DNA of 64,000 nucleotides from Vogesella indigofera (GTDB lineage Bacteria > Pseudomonadota > Gammaproteobacteria > Burkholderiales > Chromobacteriaceae): NCBI RefSeq assembly GCF_028548395.1, contig NZ_JAQQLA010000004.1, positions 186,001 through 250,000 of the forward strand, given 5' to 3'. The notes below the pieces were generated by a model. That model was not told where the DNA came from, did not search any database, and saw nothing but the letters and a program-made list of their open reading frames with translations. Position numbers and translations under genes: made by a program. Numbering within the stretch: the stretch's first letter is position 1; each line of letters begins with the position of its first letter. Below are positions 57,978 through 64,000 of the stretch, piece by piece.

Positions 57978-59783
57978 ATGATTCCGCAGGATTTCATAGA
58001 CCAGTTGCTGTCCCGCGTCGACATCGTCGACGTGGTGGATCGTTACGTCCCGCTGAAAAAGGCCGGCCAGAACTACATGGCCTGCTGCCCGTTCCACAAG
58101 GAAAAATCGCCGTCCTTCACCGTCAGCCCCAGCAAGCAGTTCTACCACTGTTTCGGCTGCGGCGCGCACGGCTCCGCCATCGGCTTCGTGATGGAGTACC
58201 AGGGGCTGCCGTTTGTCGATGCGGTGAAGATGCTGGCCGAAGGCATCGGCCTGCCGGTGCCGGAAGAACGTGCGGTCAACCCCGAGGCCAGCCGCGCGGC
58301 GCGCGAGAAGAAGCTGTCGCTGGAGGACGCACTGGAACAGGCCGCTCGCTACTACAAGCAGCAACTGAAACAGGCGCCGGTCGCCATCGACTACCTGAAG
58401 GGTCGCGGCCTGACCGGCGAAGTCGCCGCCCGCTTCGCCCTGGGCTACGCACCGGACAACCGGCAGAACCTGGCCAGCGTGTTCCCCGAATACCTGAGCC
58501 CGGTGCTGGCCGAGTGCGGGCTGGTCATCGATGCCGAGGACGGCGGCCGCCGCTACGACCGCTTCCGCGAACGGGTGATGTTCCCGATCCGCAACCAGCG
58601 CGGCGGCATCATCGGTTTCGGCGGTCGCATCCTGTCGAAAGACAAGGCGCCCAATGCGCCGAAGTACCTGAACTCGCCGGAAACGCCGCTGTTCGAAAAA
58701 GGACGCGAGCTGTACGGCCTGTACGAGGCGCGCCAGGCGATCCGCGACGCGAATGCCGTGCTGGTGGTGGAAGGCTATATGGACGTGGTGGCGCTGGCAC
58801 AGTACGGCGTGGGGTACGCGGTGGCCACCCTCGGCACCGCCACCACCGGCGAGCACGTGCGCAAGCTGCTGCGCCATGCCGACCACGTCTACTTCTGCTT
58901 CGACGGCGACAAGGCCGGGCAGAAGGCGGCGTGGCGGGCGCTGGAAAACAGCCTGCCGCAGCTGGTCGACGGCAAGGCGCTGCACTTCCTGTTCCTGCCG
59001 CAAGAGCACGACCCCGACAGCTACATCCGCGAATTCGGCCGCGAGGCCTTCGAGACCGCGCTGAAAGAGCAAAGCGTGCCGCTGTCGGCGTATTTCACCC
59101 AGGAGCTGACCTCGCGCGTCGACATGAGCACCCCGGAAGGGCGCGCCGACCTGGTGCGCCAAGCCAAGCCCCTGTTGGAACAGATTGCCGCCCCCACCTT
59201 GGGCTATATCATTAAAAAAAGGCTGGCCGAACTGGCCGGCATGGATGTCGACGAATTTGACATGCTCACTGGACACAGCCGTCCGGAGCGCAAGGGGCGA
59301 CGCGATTACCAGCTACCTGAACAGTCGAACCGCCCCGGCAGCAGCTCGATGGTGCGCAAGCAGATCAAGTGGCTATTGATGAACCCCGCGTGGGCGCACG
59401 ATGTCCTAGTAAGTGACAATCGGCCCTACGAAAACGAGATGGCCACCCTGGTGGCCATCGTGGAAGCAATACAGGCCAGTGACAGCGAACTGACGACAGC
59501 ACGACTGGCAGAATTTTTCCGGCACAGCCCACACGAGCTCACGATCGACTCCGTCCTGTTGGACACCATGCGCGAACCGGAAGAATTCTCCAACCCGGAT
59601 CAGAACGACCGCGAAAACTTCCGGCTGGGCTTTATCCGCCTGACCGACCGTTACGACGACGACCTGATCTCCAGCCTGTCGGCCAAAGGCTACGAACACC
59701 TGAGCAGCGAGGAGTTACAACTACTGCGCACCCTGCTTGCAAGGAAGCTGGCGCCCTCCGGCGCGGCCCCCCGCAACGGGTGA
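57978..59783 (+). CDS. dnaG: DNA primase
   Basis: 601 aa. CHC2 zinc finger (MACCPFHKEKSPSFTVSPSK; HCFGCGAHGSAIGFV), primase core, Toprim motifs (AVLVVEGYMDVVALAQYGVG; YFCFDGDKAGQKAAWRALEN) and a C-terminal DnaB-interaction domain. Synthesises Okazaki primers. ATG ten bases after yqeY. Confidence 0.97.
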   Translation: MIPQDFIDQLLSRVDIVDVVDRYVPLKKAGQNYMACCPFHKEKSPSFTVSPSKQFYHCFGCGAHGSAIGFVMEYQGLPFVDAVKMLAEGIGLPVPEERAVNPEASRAAREKKLSLEDALEQAARYYKQQLKQAPVAIDYLKGRGLTGEVAARFALGYAPDNRQNLASVFPEYLSPVLAECGLVIDAEDGGRRYDRFRERVMFPIRNQRGGIIGFGGRILSKDKAPNAPKYLNSPETPLFEKGRELYGLYEARQAIRDANAVLVVEGYMDVVALAQYGVGYAVATLGTATTGEHVRKLLRHADHVYFCFDGDKAGQKAAWRALENSLPQLVDGKALHFLFLPQEHDPDSYIREFGREAFETALKEQSVPLSAYFTQELTSRVDMSTPEGRADLVRQAKPLLEQIAAPTLGYIIKKRLAELAGMDVDEFDMLTGHSRPERKGRRDYQLPEQSNRPGSSSMVRKQIKWLLMNPAWAHDVLVSDNRPYENEMATLVAIVEAIQASDSELTTARLAEFFRHSPHELTIDSVLLDTMREPEEFSNPDQNDRENFRLGFIRLTDRYDDDLISSLSAKGYEHLSSEELQLLRTLLARKLAPSGAAPRNG

Positions 59784-59790
59784 TACCGAG

Positions 59791-59802
59791 TTGTGATATA
59801 AT
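59791..59802 (+). promoter_or_regulatory. Extended -10 promoter before rpoD
   Basis: TGATATAAT (TGn plus TATAAT at 59797-59802) in the 57-base dnaG-rpoD gap; no good -35. It would allow rpoD expression independent of the upstream genes. Confidence 0.55.
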
Positions 59803-59840
59803 CAATTGTTTTTTTCGGCTTTTTTTGAGCAGGAAACCAA

Positions 59841-61769
59841 ATGGCGGCTTCTCCCGACATCAAGAAACAGAATAACGAACCGGCAACCGAGCCAATGAGC
59901 ATCGAAGAACAGCGCAAGCGGCTTCGTATGCTCATTGCCTTGGGCAAAGAGCGTGGCTATCTCACCTACGCCGAGATCAACGACCACCTGCCCGAGGACG
60001 TCTCCGACACCGAGCAGATCGAGAACATCGTCACCATGATTGGCGGCCTGGGCATCCAGGTCTATGACGAGGCACCGGACGCAGAAACCCTGCTGATGTC
60101 CGACTCGACGCCGGCGGTGGCCGATGAAGACGCGGTGGAAGAAGCGGAAGCCGCGCTGTCGTCCGTGGACGCCGAATTCGGCCGCACCACCGACCCGGTA
60201 CGCATGTACATGCGCGAAATGGGCTCGGTCGAGCTGCTGACGCGCGAGGGCGAAATCGTCATCGCCAAGCGTATCGAAGAAGGCCTGAAGAACATGATTC
60301 AGGCCATCTCGGCGTGCCCGGGCTCCGTGGCACAGGTACTCGGCCTGATCGCCAAGGTTGAAGCCGGCGAGATGCGCATCGACGAGATCATCGAAGGCAT
60401 CATCGACCCGAACGCCGAAGAAGCCACCGAAGAAGTCCCGTTCGCCGAGCCGGCCTCCGACGAGGAGCTGGACGAGGACGAAGAGGAAGAAAGCGAAGAG
60501 GACGAAGAAGCCAACCAGGCGCGCATCAACGAAGCCAATCTGGAAGAGTTGAAGCAGCAGGCACTGGCCCACTTCGCCGAAGTCCGCACCCTCTACGACC
60601 AGCTGCTGAAAACGCTGGCCAAGCACGGCTTTGGCAGCAAGCAGTACAACGAGGTGCAGGACGCGATTTCCGCTCAGTTCATGCTGGTGCGCTTCTCCAC
60701 CCGCCAGATCGAGAGCCTGTGCGAGAGCCTGCGCAGCAGCGTCAACGACATCCGCAAGCTGGAACGTGAAATCCTCGACATCTGCGTCAGCCGTGTGCGC
60801 ATGGACCGCAAGCACTTCGTCAGCCAGTTCCCGGGCAACGAGTGCAATCTGGACTGGGTCGAGCGCGAAATCGCGGCCGGCAAACCATGGTCCGACGTGC
60901 TGTCGCGCTTCAAGTACGCGATCATCGAGAAGCAGAGCAAGATTGCCGAGCTGCAGACGCTGTCGATGCTGACCATCAACGAGCTGAAGGAAATCAATCG
61001 CCAGATGTCGTCCGGCGAGACCAAAGCTCGCCTCGCCAAGCGCGAAATGATCGAGGCCAACCTGCGTCTGGTGATCTCCATCGCCAAGAAGTACACCAAC
61101 CGCGGCCTGCAGTTCCTCGATCTGATCCAGGAAGGCAACATCGGCCTGATGAAGGCGGTGGACAAGTTCGAATACCGTCGCGGCTACAAGTTCTCGACCT
61201 ACGCCACCTGGTGGATCCGTCAGGCGATTACCCGTTCCATCGCCGACCAGGCACGTACCATCCGCATTCCGGTACACATGATCGAAACCATCAACAAGAT
61301 GAATCGTATCAGCCGTCAGATCCTGCAGGAAACCGGTCGCGAACCCGACCCGGCCGAACTAGCAGAGAAGATGGAAATGCCGGAAGACAAGATCCGCAAG
61401 ATCATGAAGATTTCCAAAGAGCCGATCTCGATGGAAACCCCGATTGGTGACGATGACGACTCCCATCTGGGCGACTTCATCGAGGATTCGGTCACCGTGG
61501 CACCGGCGGAAGCGGCGATGTACTCCAGCCTGCGTGATGCGACCAAGGAAGTGCTGGACTCGCTGACCCCACGCGAAGCCAAGGTCCTGCGCATGCGCTT
61601 CGGTATCGACATGAATACCGACCACACGCTGGAAGAAGTCGGCAAACAGTTTGACGTGACGCGCGAGCGGATTCGCCAGATCGAAGCCAAGGCACTGCGC
61701 AAGCTGCGCCACCCGACCCGTTCCGAGCGCCTGCGCAGCTTCCTCGACAACGAGCCGGGCAACCAGTAA
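59841..61769 (+). CDS. rpoD: RpoD, housekeeping sigma-70 factor
   Basis: 642 aa. Region 1.1 at the N-terminus, region 1.2 ([20 protein letters not shown]), 2.3-2.4 ([20 protein letters not shown]), 3 and 4.2 ([20 protein letters not shown]). The non-conserved region holds a very acidic run at about residues 210-226 (mostly Asp/Glu). Group I sigma factor of full length. Confidence 0.98.
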   Translation: MAASPDIKKQNNEPATEPMSIEEQRKRLRMLIALGKERGYLTYAEINDHLPEDVSDTEQIENIVTMIGGLGIQVYDEAPDAETLLMSDSTPAVADEDAVEEAEAALSSVDAEFGRTTDPVRMYMREMGSVELLTREGEIVIAKRIEEGLKNMIQAISACPGSVAQVLGLIAKVEAGEMRIDEIIEGIIDPNAEEATEEVPFAEPASDEELDEDEEEESEEDEEANQARINEANLEELKQQALAHFAEVRTLYDQLLKTLAKHGFGSKQYNEVQDAISAQFMLVRFSTRQIESLCESLRSSVNDIRKLEREILDICVSRVRMDRKHFVSQFPGNECNLDWVEREIAAGKPWSDVLSRFKYAIIEKQSKIAELQTLSMLTINELKEINRQMSSGETKARLAKREMIEANLRLVISIAKKYTNRGLQFLDLIQEGNIGLMKAVDKFEYRRGYKFSTYATWWIRQAITRSIADQARTIRIPVHMIETINKMNRISRQILQETGREPDPAELAEKMEMPEDKIRKIMKISKEPISMETPIGDDDDSHLGDFIEDSVTVAPAEAAMYSSLRDATKEVLDSLTPREAKVLRMRFGIDMNTDHTLEEVGKQFDVTRERIRQIEAKALRKLRHPTRSERLRSFLDNEPGNQ

Positions 61770-61782
61770 GCCAATATCCTGC

Positions 61783-61788
61783 TATAAT
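61783..61788 (+). promoter_or_regulatory. -10 element TATAAT for the tRNA gene
   Basis: Consensus TATAAT 12 bases before the tRNA 5' end; the -35 area (end of rpoD) is weak. Confidence 0.55.
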
Positions 61789-61799
61789 GGCCGCCGTTT

Positions 61800-61876
61800 G
61801 GGCCTTTAGCTCAGTTGGTTAGAGCAGAGGACTCATAATCCTTTGGTCGCGGGTTCGAGCCCCGCAGGGCCCACCA
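61800..61876 (+). tRNA. tRNA with CAU anticodon, probably tRNA-Ile2
   Basis: 77 nt with encoded CCA. Acceptor GGGCCTT pairs with AGGGCCC; D-arm TTAGCTCAGTTGGTTAGAGC; anticodon loop CTCATAA; T-arm GGTTCGAGCC. C4-G69 and C5-G68 pairs and the TTGGTCGC variable region match E. coli Ile2 (lysidine-modified CAU) better than elongator Met; the alternative is tRNA-Met. Confidence 0.9.
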
Positions 61877-61885
61877 AAAGAAATC

Positions 61886-61922
61886 AAGGACTTACAGATC
61901 ACTCTGTAAGTCCTTTTTCTTT
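61886..61922 (+). terminator. Terminator after the tRNA gene
   Basis: 13-base stem AAGGACTTACAGA (61886-61898) / TCTGTAAGTCCTT (61903-61915), loop TCAC, then a T-rich run. From here to 62152 I see no gene or clear site. Confidence 0.93.
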
Positions 61923-62152
61923 TTTGTTCGCCGCCGCACCGCACCTGTCCCCGCTGGCCTACCCCGCCGCCAGACAACACTAACCGTGCCATAAACACAG
62001 CCCCGCACCGCACGGCCACTCGCCCTCCACACCGATTATTTCCCGCAAGGCAATAATCCGTTTCGTCCATGCCTGTTTATCGCCGGCCAGTCCGGCTGCA
62101 GAATCAGGGTCATCCGCCAGCAATGGCACCGCCGTTTAGCCAAGGAACTCCG

Positions 62153-62875
62153 ATGCACAGCCAGCCACCCCACCAGTCCCCGTCCCTGCCCACGCAACAG
62201 CCATCGGCACTGCGCCAGGATGCCGCCTCCGGCCTGCTCTACCGCGTGCTGCAGGCCGACACGGCCACCGCGCCACAACTGTTGCTGCTGCTGTTGCATG
62301 GCGTGGGCGGCAACGAGGGACAGCTGACCGCGCTCGGGCAACAGCTGGATGCCCGGGTCAGGGTGGTGCTGGTGCAGGCGCCGCTAGCTTTCGGCCCCGG
62401 CCAGTTCGGCTGGTTCCAGGTCAGCTTTGGCGCGCAAGGGCCGGCTATCAATCCGGCGCAGGCGGAAGCCAGCCGCCAGCAGCTGCAACGACTGGTGACC
62501 AGCCTGCAGGCGGACAGCGGACTGGGCGCCGCGCAGACGGTGGTCGCCGGCTTCAGCCAGGGCGGCATCATGAGTGCCGGTCTGGCGCTGACCTCGCCGC
62601 AGCTGGTCGGCGGCTTCGGCCTGCTGTCCGGCCGCATTCTGCCGGAAATCGCGCCGCTGCTGGCCGCGCCACAGGATCTGGCGACGCTGGCCGGTTTCAT
62701 TTCTCACGGCGAGTTCGACGACAAGCTGCCGCTGGCGTGGGCAGAAAAAGCCGAGCGCTGGCTGAACGAGCTGGGCGTGCCACACCAGCTGCAGCGCTAT
62801 CCGGCCGGCCACCAGCTGACCGCAGCGATGGTGCAGGACTTCTGCCACTGGCTGGCCGCGCGCTGGCTACACTGA
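62153..62875 (+). CDS. Alpha/beta hydrolase of the phospholipase/carboxylesterase family
   Basis: 240 aa. Nucleophile elbow GFSQGG (Ser135), acid in HGEFDDKLP (Asp189 or 190) and His220 (PAGHQL); oxyanion HGVGGNEGQ. Matches the Abhydrolase_2 esterases (YpfH/EstB type). ATG at 62153 follows AAGGAAC; a longer start at 62069 adds 28 residues without domain character. Probably cytoplasmic. Substrate unknown. Confidence 0.88.
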   Translation: MHSQPPHQSPSLPTQQPSALRQDAASGLLYRVLQADTATAPQLLLLLLHGVGGNEGQLTALGQQLDARVRVVLVQAPLAFGPGQFGWFQVSFGAQGPAINPAQAEASRQQLQRLVTSLQADSGLGAAQTVVAGFSQGGIMSAGLALTSPQLVGGFGLLSGRILPEIAPLLAAPQDLATLAGFISHGEFDDKLPLAWAEKAERWLNELGVPHQLQRYPAGHQLTAAMVQDFCHWLAARWLH

Positions 62876-62933
62876 GCCGTCTTTCCGCTGCGGGCAGGCG
62901 TGATGCCGCCATCGCGGCATTAGCGGAAAGGAT

Positions 62934-63821
62934 TCAGGCCTCGGGCGCGATGCGTTGCTGGAACCACTGCTGCAGCCGCAACGCCGCAGCCGCCGGCGCC
63001 TGTTCCGGCAGCAGCAGCACGTAGCCATAACCGCTGTCCAGACAGCTGGTGAACGGCGCGATCGCCTGCCCGCTTTTCAGCTCTTCCGCCAGCAGGGTGA
63101 CGTCGCCGAGGGTGACGCCGAAGCCCTGCAGCGCCGCATTCATTGCCTGGTCGAGGGTGTCGAACACGGTGCCGGCCATCAGCGCCGGTTGCCGCTCGCC
63201 GTTGGCCTGCAGCCATTGCCGCCAGTCGCGACGGTCGGCGGACGGGTGCAACAGCGGATAGGCGGCCAGCGCCGCCGGGCTGTCCAGTTTGCGGCCAACC
63301 TGTGCCAGCAGCGACGGTGCCAGCACCGGCGTCAGCCGTTCGGCGAACAGCACCACACCGCGTTCGCCGGCGCTGGCCAGCGGGCGATAGACGATGGCCA
63401 GGTCGTAGTTTTCGCGGGCAAAGTCGATGTCGTGGGCGTGCACGCCGCTGAGCTGCACGCTGATCTCCGGCGCCTCGTCGGCAAAGGCCCGCAACTGCTG
63501 CAATAACCAGCGTGCGATGCAGCTGGGCGCCTTCAGCCGCAACGGCGGGCTGGCCGCCGCCGCCTCCGCCACGCCCTTGTCGAGCAGGCCCAGCGCCTGC
63601 TGCACGTAGCCAAGCAGGCATTCGCCCTGCACCGACAGTTTCAGGCTGCGCGCGTAGCGGTGGAACAGCGGGTAGCCCAGGTGCGCCTCCAGCTGCGCCA
63701 TCTGCTTGCTGACCGCGCCCTGGGTCAGGCACAGCTCGTCGGCGGCGCGGGTGAAGCTCTGGTGACGGGCGGCGGCCTCGAACAGCGACAAGGCATACAG
63801 CGGCAGATTGCGGCGCGGCAT
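62934..63821 (-). CDS. LysR-family regulator (GcvA-like)
   Basis: 295 aa. HTH in FEAAARHQSFTRAADELCLT and QGAVSKQMAQLEAHLGYPLF, typical of the GcvA/AmpR-like group (PLYALSLFEAAARH). C-terminal effector domain complete. Start MPRRNLPLY chosen because GGAGG lies five bases upstream; ATG at 63833 is possible. Divergent from the aminotransferase gene, its likely target (inference). One repeat variant at 63290-63302. Confidence 0.92.
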   Translation of the reverse strand: MPRRNLPLYALSLFEAAARHQSFTRAADELCLTQGAVSKQMAQLEAHLGYPLFHRYARSLKLSVQGECLLGYVQQALGLLDKGVAEAAAASPPLRLKAPSCIARWLLQQLRAFADEAPEISVQLSGVHAHDIDFARENYDLAIVYRPLASAGERGVVLFAERLTPVLAPSLLAQVGRKLDSPAALAAYPLLHPSADRRDWRQWLQANGERQPALMAGTVFDTLDQAMNAALQGFGVTLGDVTLLAEELKSGQAIAPFTSCLDSGYGYVLLLPEQAPAAAALRLQQWFQQRIAPEA

Positions 63822-63935
63822 CGCGGCCTCCATGACTGAAAAATTCTCAGCCATAACATGCCGATAAATCGTTTGTCGCACAAGAGGCAGTGGCGTTCAA
63901 TGGACGCCAGATACCACAACCTGCCCCCACAGATC

Positions 63936-64000
63936 ATGCACAACTCCGTCACCGTCCAGTCCAAGCTGCCGCATGTCGGCACCACCATCTTCACCGTGAT
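63936..64000 (+). CDS. PLP-dependent aminotransferase, N-terminus only
   Basis: About 21 codons before the window ends: MHNSVTVQSKLPHVGTTIFTV. The SKLP-x-VGTTIFTV start is that of class I methionine/kynurenine aminotransferases (YbdL-like). An upstream in-frame ATG at 63900 would add 12 residues. Divergent from the LysR gene. Confidence 0.6.
   Translation, partial: MHNSVTVQSKLPHVGTTIFTV

Overview
The window is a GC-rich chromosomal segment from a betaproteobacterium, most likely a Chromobacteriaceae-like member of the Neisseriales. That placement is inferred from overall gene content, from the neighbourhoods gmk-rpoZ-spoT, rpsU-yqeY-dnaG-rpoD and hemN/fnr, and from the flagellar gene set. 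No insertion sequence, prophage or CRISPR array is visible.

Positions 1-31800 hold one nearly complete flagellar system. On the minus strand lie flgBCDEFGHIJK and the start of flgL, with flgA divergent; flgM-flgN and a separate GH73 peptidoglycan hydrolase; a Crp/Fnr-family regulator; fliD-fliS-fliT-fliK-fliL-fliA-motA-motB; and fliE-F-G-H-I-J. On the plus strand lie fliM-N-P-Q-R-flhB-flhA. A second FliK-like protein and a short flagellin close the region. The order fliD-S-T-K-L-fliA-motA-motB plus fliEFGHIJ plus fliMNPQR-flhBA is that of lateral (Flag-2/Laf) flagellar systems. The LafK-type sigma-54 activator expected beside fliE/fliM is missing from the window, while a Crp-like regulator is present. 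Four copies of an AT-rich palindrome (GTGA-N4-TCAC type) lie only upstream of fliD, fliE/fliM and the flagellin gene.

Positions 31900-38700 concern nitric oxide and oxygen: a small membrane protein and flavohaemoglobin (hmp) diverge from a region with NsrR-like operators, followed by nsrR, a DUF2798 membrane protein, an alanine/glycine:cation symporter, and the divergent pair hemN / fnr with an FNR box between them. Positions 38777-45400 carry an RND efflux pump (acrA-acrB-oprM type) with a divergent acrR-like repressor and an operator closely resembling the E. coli AcrR site. Positions 45421-48643 hold an ABC-2 exporter, a BolA/IbaG protein and murA. A chemoreceptor, apt and an NCS2 purine permease follow.

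Positions 52977-61876 are housekeeping: gmk-rpoZ-spoT-thiS-thiG, then rpsU-yqeY-dnaG-rpoD and a tRNA with a CAU anticodon that fits tRNA-Ile2. The right edge has an alpha/beta hydrolase, a LysR regulator and the first codons of an aminotransferase.

The most striking non-genic feature is a 13-base word, AASGTTGGCCGCA (S = C or G). I count 19 exact copies and about eight one-mismatch copies in 64 kb, in both orientations, inside genes in several reading frames and as inverted pairs between genes, one of which forms the hemN terminator. It behaves like a DNA uptake sequence but is unlike the Neisseria DUS.
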